Origin: JBBQKF01 sp038326615
Lineage (GTDB): Bacteria > Bacillota > Clostridia > Saccharofermentanales > UBA5734
Length of the DNA stretch: 19,662 bases
NCBI GenBank assembly: GCA_038326615.1
Contig: JBBQKF010000061.1
Coordinates: 1 to 19,662, forward strand
Direction of reading: 5' to 3'
A program made the translations under genes and the position numbers. The first letter of the stretch is position 1. The number at the start of each line of letters is the position of its first letter. Shown here in pieces: positions 5,610 to 12,817 of this stretch. Under the pieces are notes generated by a model that had not been told where the DNA came from, searched no databases, and saw nothing but the letters and a program-made list of their open reading frames with translations.

Positions 5610-7517
5610 ATGCTTATGGCTAAGAGAGAATCTATGACACAAGAAAGCCAATTTGACGCAAGACTCGACCTTGTACCTATGAACCCGGGCGTATATCTGA
5701 TGAAGGATACGTCGGGTTCTGTTATTTATGTAGGGAAAGCACTTCATTTAAAAAATAGATTGCGAAATTATTTTACGCTAAACCCTAAAGGAAACGCAAA
5801 AGTACTTGCAATGATTTCTCACATAACTGATTTTTCGTATATTGTATGCGAAAACGAACTCGAGGCATTGCTATTAGAATGTAACCTCATTAAGGAATAT
5901 CGCCCACATTACAACATTCTTTTGAGAGATGATAAGGAATATCCATATCTTCGTATCACACTTGACGAGGAATACCCAAGAGTGCTCAAATCCTTCAGAG
6001 TCGGTCTCGATATTAAAAAAGGCGCCAGATATTATGGGCCGTATCTTAGTAACAACCTTAAGAAGGCACTTGAGACTCTGGAAACAATTTTCCCGATGAA
6101 AACCTGCAATCGCTTACTGCCAAGAGATATTGGCAAGCAACGCCCCTGCCTTCGTTATTTTATTGGCAAGTGCACAGGGCCTTGTAAAGGCGATGTTTGT
6201 GCTGATGAATATCGAAAAGGGATAATGGATATATGTCTTTTTCTCGAAGGCAGATATGATGGACTGGTAAAAGAACTTGATAATCAGATGAAAAAAGCAG
6301 CAACCGATTACGACTACGAAAAAGCTGCACTTTATAGGGACAGGTTGATGTCTCTTAAGCAAATAATGGTAAAACAAACTGTTTCAACAAGCACAAAAGG
6401 CGATCTGGATGTTATTGGAATCGAAGGTAACGGTAACGAAGTGTGCATCCAAAAGTTAGAAATCAGACAAGGTCGTATAATTGGGAATGCTACTTTTTTT
6501 GCGCATGAAGAAGACGCACAGGATGAAATTCTTGAAACAATACTTTTGCAACATTATATTGAAGCTCCTTTAATACCACCTGAAATATTGCTCCCAATTC
6601 AGTTTGAAAATATGGTAACATTTAGAGAAGCAATAATTAATTTAAGAAAAGGTAATGTTGAGCTTAGAGTTCCGCAGCGCGGGTACGGTAAAGAACTACT
6701 TTTCCTTGCAAATAATAATGCAAAACAATCACTTCGAAGACACACATTGCTTGTTGGAAACAGCAAGATTGCAACCGGAGAAACTTTAGACAAACTTTCA
6801 GTAATTGTATTCGGAGAAACAGGACGGTTAAAGCGAATAGAGGCATTTGATATTTCAAATCACGGTCAGGATGATATATCTGCATCCATGGTAGTTTTCA
6901 TTGATGGTAAACCCCACAAATCATCTTATCGTTTGTTTAAAATCAAACAACAAGAATATCAGGATGACTATTCGGCAATGAGACAGGCAATTACAAGACG
7001 TTTGAAGCGAATTGGCGAAGAAGGATTTGGGGAGAATCCGGATTTGATTTTTGTTGATGGTGGCAAAGGACATATAACAGTAGCTAAAGAATCATTAGAA
7101 GAAACAGGAAATGTGATTGCTCTTCTTGGCATGGTTAAAGACAACAGACATAGAACACGAGGATTACTTTTTCCAGATGGGCGTATGATAGATTTATCTC
7201 CTGACATTGAAACGACAGGACTTGAAAGAGAAGAAAAATTGGGGCTTTTAAGATTAATTAGCGCGATACAAGATGAAGCCCATCGATTTGCTTTTCAATT
7301 TACAAAGAAATTGTCGAAAAAGCGAAATATGAAGTTTACTCTCGAAGGAATTGAAGGCATTGGACCTGCTAGAAGAAAGGAATTGCTAACAACTTTTTCA
7401 TCGCTGCGAGCAATAGAACAGGCAAGTCTTGAGGATATTATGAATGTTAAAGGCATAACAAAAGCAGTCGCAGAGGCGGTTTTTAATCATTTTCACAAAG
7501 AAGGAAATACGGATTAA
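5610..7517 (+). CDS. uvrC: Excinuclease ABC subunit C
   Basis: UvrC makes the two incisions around DNA lesions during nucleotide excision repair after UvrA/UvrB loading. The N-terminal GIY-YIG nuclease is visible as PGVYLMKD and VIYVGKALHLKNRLRNYF. A four-cysteine cluster C166, C180, C188, C192 (CNRLLP...RPC, KCTGPC) matches the spacing expected for the iron-sulphur site reported in UvrC. A UVR (UvrB-binding) helix pair follows near residues 220-245 (KAATDYDYEKAALYRDRL). The RNase H-like nuclease includes AFDISNHG. Helix-hairpin-helix motifs end the protein (IEGIGPARRKELL, VKGITKAVAEAVF). Length of 635 is normal. No strong ribosome site precedes ATG 5610. ATGs at 5616 and 5634 are in frame, so the true start may be a few codons later. 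Confidence 0.95.
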   Translation: MLMAKRESMTQESQFDARLDLVPMNPGVYLMKDTSGSVIYVGKALHLKNRLRNYFTLNPKGNAKVLAMISHITDFSYIVCENELEALLLECNLIKEYRPHYNILLRDDKEYPYLRITLDEEYPRVLKSFRVGLDIKKGARYYGPYLSNNLKKALETLETIFPMKTCNRLLPRDIGKQRPCLRYFIGKCTGPCKGDVCADEYRKGIMDICLFLEGRYDGLVKELDNQMKKAATDYDYEKAALYRDRLMSLKQIMVKQTVSTSTKGDLDVIGIEGNGNEVCIQKLEIRQGRIIGNATFFAHEEDAQDEILETILLQHYIEAPLIPPEILLPIQFENMVTFREAIINLRKGNVELRVPQRGYGKELLFLANNNAKQSLRRHTLLVGNSKIATGETLDKLSVIVFGETGRLKRIEAFDISNHGQDDISASMVVFIDGKPHKSSYRLFKIKQQEYQDDYSAMRQAITRRLKRIGEEGFGENPDLIFVDGGKGHITVAKESLEETGNVIALLGMVKDNRHRTRGLLFPDGRMIDLSPDIETTGLEREEKLGLLRLISAIQDEAHRFAFQFTKKLSKKRNMKFTLEGIEGIGPARRKELLTTFSSLRAIEQASLEDIMNVKGITKAVAEAVFNHFHKEGNTD

Positions 7518-7570
7518 AAGTTTTACGCAATTTACAAGTAATACATATTGACTTATAAGTATTTAGTTAA

Positions 7571-7840
7571 AGATTGAAAGAATAAGAAGATTGAAAGAAT
7601 AAGAAGAATTTGAAAGAATTAGAAAGAATTAGAAGAATAGAAGAATTAGAAGAATTAGAAGAATAAGAAGAATTAGAAGAATAAGAAGAATAGAAGAATT
7701 AGAAGAATTAGAAGAATAAGAAGAATAGAAGAATTAGAAGAATTAGAAGAATAAGAAGAATTTGAAAGAATTTGAAAGAATTAGAAAGAATTAGAAGAAT
7801 AGAAGAATTAGAAGAATTAGAAAAAATTAGAAAAAATTAG
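7571..7840 (+). repeat. AAGAATTAG-type tandem array with 35-bp super-repeat, C-free
   Basis: Units of 9 bp (AAGAATTAG, AAGAATAAG) and 8 bp (AAGAATAG) run through most of the 451-bp gap between uvrC and the metallophosphoesterase gene. The order 8+9+9+9 gives a 35-bp super-unit at 7686-7720 and 7721-7755, with related copies from 7633 and 7795. The + strand contains no C at all from 7553 to 7867. The rest of the gap (7841-7968) is A+T-rich with no gene, ending in the GAAGGGA ribosome site. Confidence 0.95.
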
Positions 7841-7968
7841 TAGGGTTAAATAGGTTATAGAGATTAACAATATAAGAAGTTAACAGACCTAAAATAAGTG
7901 GTATTAGGAAGTTAAAAAGTTTAAGAAGATTTAATTGAATTTATATTTTCAACGAAGGGAAAGAAAAA

Positions 7969-8676
7969 ATGGCATTATTTGGAATTTCAGATTTGCATCT
8001 GGCACTAGGAATGGATAAACCAATGGACATATTTGGCAACCATTGGGAGAACCATGCGCTTCAGATAGAAAAAAACTGGAAATCATTGATAAAGCACGAG
8101 GATACCATCGTTATTCCAGGAGACATTTCATGGGCGATGACTCTTGACCAAGCCAAAAGTGACTTTGAATTTTTAGACCGATTACCAGGGAATAAGATAA
8201 TTCTGAAAGGTAACCATGACTATTGGTGGAGCTCAGTTACAAAAATAGAAAATTACCTTGAATCTAATAATTTAAAAACAATAATGCTTCTAAAAAACAA
8301 TTCGTTTCGTGTAGGAGAAAAAGTATTACTTTGTGGAACAAGAGGATGGATTTTACCCTGCGAGAGTTCATTCAAGGTTAAAGATGAAATAATATATAAA
8401 AGGGAATTAGGAAGACTCAAAAATTCGCTTGATTCTGCTATGCAGATGAAAAACGATGACGACGAAATTATAGTGGCACTTCATTATCCGCCGATGCTCC
8501 CACACTGTGCTGAAACTGATTTTACAAAAATGCTAGAAGAGTATGGAGTAAAGCTCTGTTTATTTGGCCATATTCACGGTAATGGGAAAGAAAGGTCATT
8601 TGAAGGTGTTCATGAGGGTGTCGTTTATAAAAATATAAGTGCAGACAAACTTGCCTTCAAACCCATGCAGCTCTAG
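7969..8676 (+). CDS. Metallophosphoesterase (calcineurin-like)
   Basis: A 235-residue cytosolic phosphoesterase with the full calcineurin-like metal set: D8 and H10 (ISDLHL), GD at 51-52 (PGDISWAMTL), GNHD at 81-84 followed by YWWSS, H172 (LHYPPM) and GHIH at 200-203. The GDISW and GNHDYWWSS segments are typical of a bacterial subgroup annotated only as a predicted phosphohydrolase. Whether it cleaves phosphomonoesters, diesters or nucleotides is not evident. There is no signal peptide. GAAGGGA at 7954-7960 supports the start. The gene is set apart from uvrC by the long C-free array and from yicC by a promoter, so it may be a single-gene unit. Confidence 0.9.
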   Translation: MALFGISDLHLALGMDKPMDIFGNHWENHALQIEKNWKSLIKHEDTIVIPGDISWAMTLDQAKSDFEFLDRLPGNKIILKGNHDYWWSSVTKIENYLESNNLKTIMLLKNNSFRVGEKVLLCGTRGWILPCESSFKVKDEIIYKRELGRLKNSLDSAMQMKNDDDEIIVALHYPPMLPHCAETDFTKMLEEYGVKLCLFGHIHGNGKERSFEGVHEGVVYKNISADKLAFKPMQL

Positions 8677-8697
8677 GCGTTCAGCCGTTTTAGACTC

Positions 8698-8726
8698 TTG
8701 CATGGATTTTGGATATAGTATATAAT
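8698..8726 (+). promoter_or_regulatory. Promoter for the yicC-remA-gmk-rpoZ-glyS run
   Basis: TTGCAT (8698-8703), a 17-base spacer and a perfect TATAAT (8721-8726) lie 22-77 bp after the metallophosphoesterase stop. Transcription should begin near 8733, about 40 bases before yicC. Confidence 0.65.
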
Positions 8727-8774
8727 AACAAGACTGATTTGGTGAATGAATAAAATGTTAGAAAGTTGGTATCT

Positions 8775-9662
8775 ATGGCTCGTAGCATGACAGGATTTGG
8801 TCGTGGTCAGGTGGTATTACCAGACAGAAAATGTAGCATTGAAATAAAATCTGTTAACAGTAAATATTGTGACATACAAATTCGACTTCCAAGAATTCTT
8901 AATGGCCTTGAGAATCGAATCCGCGAAGGCGTGACAAAGACTTTAAATCGTGGTAAGATTGATGTCTTTGTTGCATATGATGACAATCGCGAAAATTCGA
9001 AATCTGTAACTGTTGATTTGCCTCTCGTAAAAGCCTATCAGCATGCTTTTGCGGAAATTGCGGAAATTATCGGATCAGAAGAGAAGATATACGCGTCGGC
9101 AATAGCAAAACTTAATGATGTCCTTCAGGTTTCTACAGTTCAGTTAGATGAAGAAGAAACATGGAACATTTTGTCAGTGGCATTAGAAGATGCGCTTGCT
9201 GCAATTTGTAACATGAGAGAGAAAGAAGGCGAAGCACTAGTTTTTGACATACTAGGCAAATGCACTGAAATGGAAAATTTGCGCCAACAAGTTCTAACAA
9301 GGTCCCCTCTCATTTCTGCTGAATACAGAAATCGCCTTCAGCAAAGGATTATTGAACTTGCAGGAGATCTCGCAAAAGAATTAATTGATGAACAAAGGCT
9401 CGCAATGGAAGTTGCTATTTTTGCAGACAAATGTGCAATTGACGAGGAGCTTGTAAGATTATCAAGTCACATCAATCAATTAGAGGGAACCCTTAAAGAG
9501 AAACTTTCTGCAGGCAAGAAACTAGATTTCATACTTCAGGAAATGAATCGCGAAATAAATACAATCGGGTCAAAGGCGAATGACATAACAATTACAAGGT
9601 GTGTTGTTGAAATGAAATCCACACTAGAAAAAATTCGTGAACAAATTCAGAATATGGAGTAA
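8775..9662 (+). CDS. yicC: YicC/YloC family endoribonuclease
   Basis: A 295-residue member of the YicC/YloC family, which has been linked to RNA cleavage and small-RNA turnover. The start MARSMTGFGRG (ATG 8775) is the family hallmark and is preferred over an in-frame TTG at 8766. The N-terminal domain includes IEIKSVNSKYCDIQIRLPR. The C-terminal DUF1732 region includes KKLDFILQEMNREINTIGSKA and ends in VEMKSTLEKIREQIQNME. The ribosome site is weak. A 14-residue out-of-frame ORF (ATG 8746, stop 8788-8790) overlaps the start and could influence initiation; this is speculative. The gene leads the conserved Bacillota block yicC-remA-gmk-rpoZ, with remA starting four bases after its stop. Confidence 0.93.
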   Translation: MARSMTGFGRGQVVLPDRKCSIEIKSVNSKYCDIQIRLPRILNGLENRIREGVTKTLNRGKIDVFVAYDDNRENSKSVTVDLPLVKAYQHAFAEIAEIIGSEEKIYASAIAKLNDVLQVSTVQLDEEETWNILSVALEDALAAICNMREKEGEALVFDILGKCTEMENLRQQVLTRSPLISAEYRNRLQQRIIELAGDLAKELIDEQRLAMEVAIFADKCAIDEELVRLSSHINQLEGTLKEKLSAGKKLDFILQEMNREINTIGSKANDITITRCVVEMKSTLEKIREQIQNME

Positions 9663-9666
9663 CCAG

Positions 9667-9903
9667 ATGAAATTTATCAAAATCGGATTCGGAAATATGG
9701 TTCTAGCGCAGCGAATCATTGCAATTATTGGACCTGAATCATCTCCGGTTAAACGGCTGATACAGGATGCAAAAGACAGAGGAACACTAATAGATGCATC
9801 CTCAGGACGCAAAACTAAAACAGTTCTCTTGATGGACAGCGATCATCTTGTTTTATCATCGCTGACATCTGAAGAAATAGAAAAAGAAATAAGGGAGAGC
9901 TAA
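9667..9903 (+). CDS. remA: RemA-family extracellular matrix regulatory protein
   Basis: A 78-residue protein matching RemA (YlzA), a small DNA-binding regulator that activates biofilm matrix genes in Bacillus subtilis. It also occurs widely in Clostridia, where its targets are less clear. The start MKFIKIGFGNMVLAQRIIAI and the RDRGTLIDA-like segment (DRGTLIDASSGRKTKTVLLMD) are diagnostic. The ATG at 9667 has GGAG just upstream in the yicC tail; an in-frame GTG at 9637 would extend into yicC and is rejected. The gene sits between yicC and gmk exactly as in Bacillus. gmk starts three bases after its stop. Confidence 0.93.
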   Translation: MKFIKIGFGNMVLAQRIIAIIGPESSPVKRLIQDAKDRGTLIDASSGRKTKTVLLMDSDHLVLSSLTSEEIEKEIRES

Positions 9904-9906
9904 ACA

Positions 9907-10533
9907 ATGTTGCCATCGCAAATTCATGCAGAAAAAGGTGTGGTTATTGCTCTTTCCGGGCCGTCTGGTGTTGGCAAAGGAACAGTAATAACGAAAGTTC
10001 GCGAAATTGCCCCACAAATTAAACACTCTGTGTCAATAACAACAAGGGAACCAAGAGATGGAGAGAAGGAAGGCGTAGATTATTACTTCAGGACTGTTTT
10101 GCAGTTTGAAGAAATGATAGAGAATGGAGAAATATTGGAATATGACAAATATTGTGATAATTATTATGGAACACTAAAGGCACCATTACTTGAATGTATA
10201 GAAAAGGGAATTGATGTTATAATGGATATCACAGTTCCTGGGTCACTATCAGTTTTACAGAAATTTCCGGAGGCAGTAAGTGTTTTTTTATTACCACCGA
10301 CCTTTACCGAATTAAAGAGAAGGCTGGTTAACAGAGGAACCGAAAGTGCAGAAGTTCAAGAAAAACGTCTGGCTAATGCAATCGTAGAGATTAATAAAGC
10401 AGAGCTGTTTGACTATATTTTGGTTAATGATGATCTGGAGAAAACAGCAAAACGAATATTGGCCATCGCAAAAGCAGAACGATTTCGCTACAAAAGACTC
10501 AAAGGAATTGAGCAAGCTGTTATAGATAGTTAA
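9907..10533 (+). CDS. gmk: Guanylate kinase
   Basis: Guanylate kinase (208 residues) phosphorylates GMP to GDP with ATP, an essential step of guanine nucleotide synthesis that also bears on (p)ppGpp pools. The P-loop is GPSGVGKG (residues 18-25). The GMP-binding region reads HSVSITTREPRDGEKEGVDYYF, followed by GEILEYDKYCDNYYGT. The C-terminal lid arginine segment is RRLVNRGTESAEVQEKR. Length is standard. AAGGGAGAG in the remA tail provides the ribosome site. Its co-location with rpoZ (omega, implicated in ppGpp response in some bacteria) is widely conserved. A tandem repeat and 221 bp separate it from rpoZ here. Confidence 0.97.
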   Translation: MLPSQIHAEKGVVIALSGPSGVGKGTVITKVREIAPQIKHSVSITTREPRDGEKEGVDYYFRTVLQFEEMIENGEILEYDKYCDNYYGTLKAPLLECIEKGIDVIMDITVPGSLSVLQKFPEAVSVFLLPPTFTELKRRLVNRGTESAEVQEKRLANAIVEINKAELFDYILVNDDLEKTAKRILAIAKAERFRYKRLKGIEQAVIDS

Positions 10534-10536
10534 TTA

Positions 10537-10622
10537 CAAATATGTAGTTGAGTACAAATAGTTAGTTGGTTGCAAATAGTTAGTTGGTTGCAAATAGTTA
10601 GTTTAGTACAAATATTTAATCG
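10537..10622 (+). repeat. 18-bp tandem repeat between gmk and rpoZ
   Basis: About 4.5 copies of CAAATAGTTAGTTGGTTG in strict 18-bp register (10537, 10555, 10573, 10591, partial 10609). The two central copies are nearly identical and the outer ones more diverged. The array starts immediately after the gmk stop codon. Confidence 0.9.
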
Positions 10623-10754
10623 AACAAGAAAAGGATTTATAAACAGAAATGTTTTTTAAATAAATGCCCATAGAACGAAACTTTTAGGGCAAATGCATAC
10701 CATAAATTGCAGATAATGAAAGATAAATTTTTTAAAGGTCTTAAGGAGGACAAT

Positions 10755-11285
10755 ATGTTAGTAAAACCTACAATGGAATCACTGTTAAAAAAAGTCGAAA
10801 GTCGCTACACTCTTGCAATTCTTGCTGCCAAGCGTGCCCGTCAATTAGTTAATGGAGCACTACCACTTGCTACATCTGAGACACCTAATTTTGTAACATT
10901 GGCATGTGAAGAAATCGGCAAAGGAAAAATCATTGGCGTGAAAGGCATTCATGAAGTCTATATTCCATTAAGGCCCGAAATCGCTGCCGAAAGACTTGCT
11001 GCAAGACTTGCTTCGGAAAACGCAAGATTACAGGAAGCACTTGATGAAACATTCTCGAGAACTGATTTAGCAAGTCTTGATGACGGAGATGAAATTTTCG
11101 CTGAGTCTGAAGAAGAGATAGAGCTTATCGGTATCGCTGATATCACCGAAATCGATGTAGATTCACTCGTAGATAAATTCGCAGTTGCCGAAACAGAATT
11201 TGCAGATGAGGATGGTTTTGACCTTGACCTCGATTTTGAGCTTGATCTTGATGAAACAGAGTCTTCTAAGCAGGAGGACAAATAA
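10755..11285 (+). CDS. rpoZ: RNA polymerase omega subunit with long acidic C-terminal extension
   Basis: Omega helps assemble and stabilise the beta' subunit of RNA polymerase. The first ~75 residues are a normal omega: MLVKPTMESLLKKVESRYTL, AAKRARQLVNGA and the C-terminal PLRPE. AAGGAGG at 10743-10749 fixes the ATG at 10755; an upstream in-frame start at 10707 is rejected. Residues 76-176 form an extra tail, first helical-looking (ERLAARLASENARLQEAL), then strongly acidic and ending with runs such as DLDLDFELDLDE. I count 35 Asp/Glu among its 101 residues. Typical Bacillota omega is roughly 60-80 residues, so the protein is more than doubled. Its TAA is directly followed by the glyS ATG. Confidence 0.92.
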   Translation: MLVKPTMESLLKKVESRYTLAILAAKRARQLVNGALPLATSETPNFVTLACEEIGKGKIIGVKGIHEVYIPLRPEIAAERLAARLASENARLQEALDETFSRTDLASLDDGDEIFAESEEEIELIGIADITEIDVDSLVDKFAVAETEFADEDGFDLDLDFELDLDETESSKQEDK

Positions 11286-12674
11286 ATGCCAGTCGAGAAA
11301 ACAATGGAGAAAATTGTCGCTTTAGCCAAAAACCGTGGATTTGTTTTTCCTGGATCAGACATATACGGAGGTCTTGCAAATTCATGGGATTACGGTCCGT
11401 TAGGTGTCAGTCTTAAGAATAATGTTAAATCAGCATGGTGGAAGAAATTTGTTCAGGAAAATCCGTACAATGTAGGCGTTGACTGTGCAATTCTAATGAA
11501 CCCACAGGTTTGGGTTGCATCAGGCCATGTTGGTGGATTCAGCGATCCTTTGATTGACTGCAAAAACTGCAACACAAGGCATCGTGCTGATAAACTTATT
11601 GAAGACTGGAATAAAGAAAACGGAATTGAAATGCTAGTTGACTCGCTCGATTCTGCACAGCTCATGGAATACATAAATACAAATCAAGTTGCTTGCCCTG
11701 ATTGCGCAAGTCATAATTTCACTGATGTACGTAAATTCAATCTCATGTTCAAAACATTTCAAGGTGTAACAGAGGAGAGCAAAGCTGAAATATACTTACG
11801 CCCTGAGACCGCGCAGGGAATATTTGTCAATTTCAAAAATGTTCAACGAACAACAAGGAAAAAAATACCATTTGGCATTTGCCAGATTGGTAAATCTTTC
11901 CGTAACGAAATAACCCCAGGTAATTTCACGTTCAGAACAAGAGAATTCGAACAGATGGAACTTGAGTTTTTCTGCGAACCTGGTACGGACATGGAGTGGT
12001 TTTCTTACTGGAGGAATTTTTGCCGGCAGTGGCTTTTGAGTCTTGGTATGAAAGAAGAAGAACTTCGCCTTCGTGACCATAGTGCCGAAGAATTGTCGTT
12101 TTACTCTACTGCAACAACTGATTTTGAGTATCTATTCCCTTTCGGATGGGGAGAACTCTGGGGAGTTGCTGATCGTACGGATTATGACCTAAAACAACAT
12201 ATGGAACATTCAAAAGAAGATCTTTCATATTTTGACCCTACAACAAACAAAAAATATGTGCCTTTTGTTGTTGAACCTTCACTTGGCGCAGACCGCGTTA
12301 CACTTGCATTTTTGTGTGGTGCTTATGATGAAGAAGAGATTGCACCCGGAGATGTGCGTGTAGTCCTTCGTTTCCATCCAGCCCTTGCCCCTGTAAAGAT
12401 TGCAGTTCTTCCTTTATCAACTAAACTTTCCGAAAAGGCAGAGGAAATATACACGAAACTTTCGAAGAAATGGATGTGCGAATTCGATGACCGCCAGTCT
12501 ATTGGGAAACGTTACAGAAGACAAGACGAAATCGGAACACCATTTTGTATAACTTTTGACTTTGACTCTCTTGAAGATTCATGTGTGACAATAAGAGAAA
12601 GAGACTCAATGGCTCAGATTCGCTTGCCGATTGATGGACTTGAATCTTACTTCGAAAATAAATTTTCGTGGTGA
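11286..12674 (+). CDS. glyS: Glycyl-tRNA synthetase (alpha2, class II)
   Basis: Charges tRNA-Gly. The 462-residue protein is the single-chain, dimeric type (called glyQS in Bacillus). It begins with ALAKNRGFVFPGSDIYGG and SWDYGPLGVSLKNN. Class II motif 2 is FRNEITPGNFTFRTREFEQM (about residues 204-223), and motif 3 is EPSLGADRVTLAFL (about 329-342). Two CxxC pairs, C92/C95 and C137/C140, fit a zinc ribbon inserted between motifs 1 and 2. The anticodon-binding domain follows from about residue 360 (APVKIAVLPLS). The AGGAGG ribosome site lies inside the last codons of rpoZ, and the ATG follows the rpoZ TAA with no gap, so translation of the two is probably coupled. No T-box leader is seen before it. 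Confidence 0.97.
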   Translation: MPVEKTMEKIVALAKNRGFVFPGSDIYGGLANSWDYGPLGVSLKNNVKSAWWKKFVQENPYNVGVDCAILMNPQVWVASGHVGGFSDPLIDCKNCNTRHRADKLIEDWNKENGIEMLVDSLDSAQLMEYINTNQVACPDCASHNFTDVRKFNLMFKTFQGVTEESKAEIYLRPETAQGIFVNFKNVQRTTRKKIPFGICQIGKSFRNEITPGNFTFRTREFEQMELEFFCEPGTDMEWFSYWRNFCRQWLLSLGMKEEELRLRDHSAEELSFYSTATTDFEYLFPFGWGELWGVADRTDYDLKQHMEHSKEDLSYFDPTTNKKYVPFVVEPSLGADRVTLAFLCGAYDEEEIAPGDVRVVLRFHPALAPVKIAVLPLSTKLSEKAEEIYTKLSKKWMCEFDDRQSIGKRYRRQDEIGTPFCITFDFDSLEDSCVTIRERDSMAQIRLPIDGLESYFENKFSW

Positions 12675-12718
12675 TCTATTTTTCACGAAAACCAGTGATT
12701 AATGCCTTGAATAATTAT

Positions 12719-12747
12719 TTGTAATGGAAAATACTTTATGATATAAT
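12719..12747 (+). promoter_or_regulatory. Promoter for ppdK
   Basis: TTGTAA (12719-12724), a 17-base spacer and TATAAT (12742-12747) lie in the 143-bp gap between glyS and ppdK. An 8-bp hairpin (12663-12670 with 12684-12691) overlaps the glyS stop but lacks a following T tract, so termination there is doubtful. Confidence 0.6.
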
Positions 12748-12817
12748 TTTTGAGCTTAAGGTAGCAAAACAGCTATGGTGTTACACAAACATTATACAAA
12801 TTTTAGGAGGAAAAGAA

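Noticed and set aside
4135..7840. Tandem arrays considered as CRISPR arrays
   Set aside because: Units are 8-22 bp, contiguous and without unique spacers, and there are no cas genes.
10707..10754. Extended rpoZ start at 10707
   Set aside because: AAGGAGG at 10743-10749 is placed for ATG 10755, and omega proteins normally begin near that point.
12663..12691. Hairpin at the glyS stop considered as a terminator
   Set aside because: It has an 8-bp stem but a 13-base loop and no T tract after it; at most it causes a pause.
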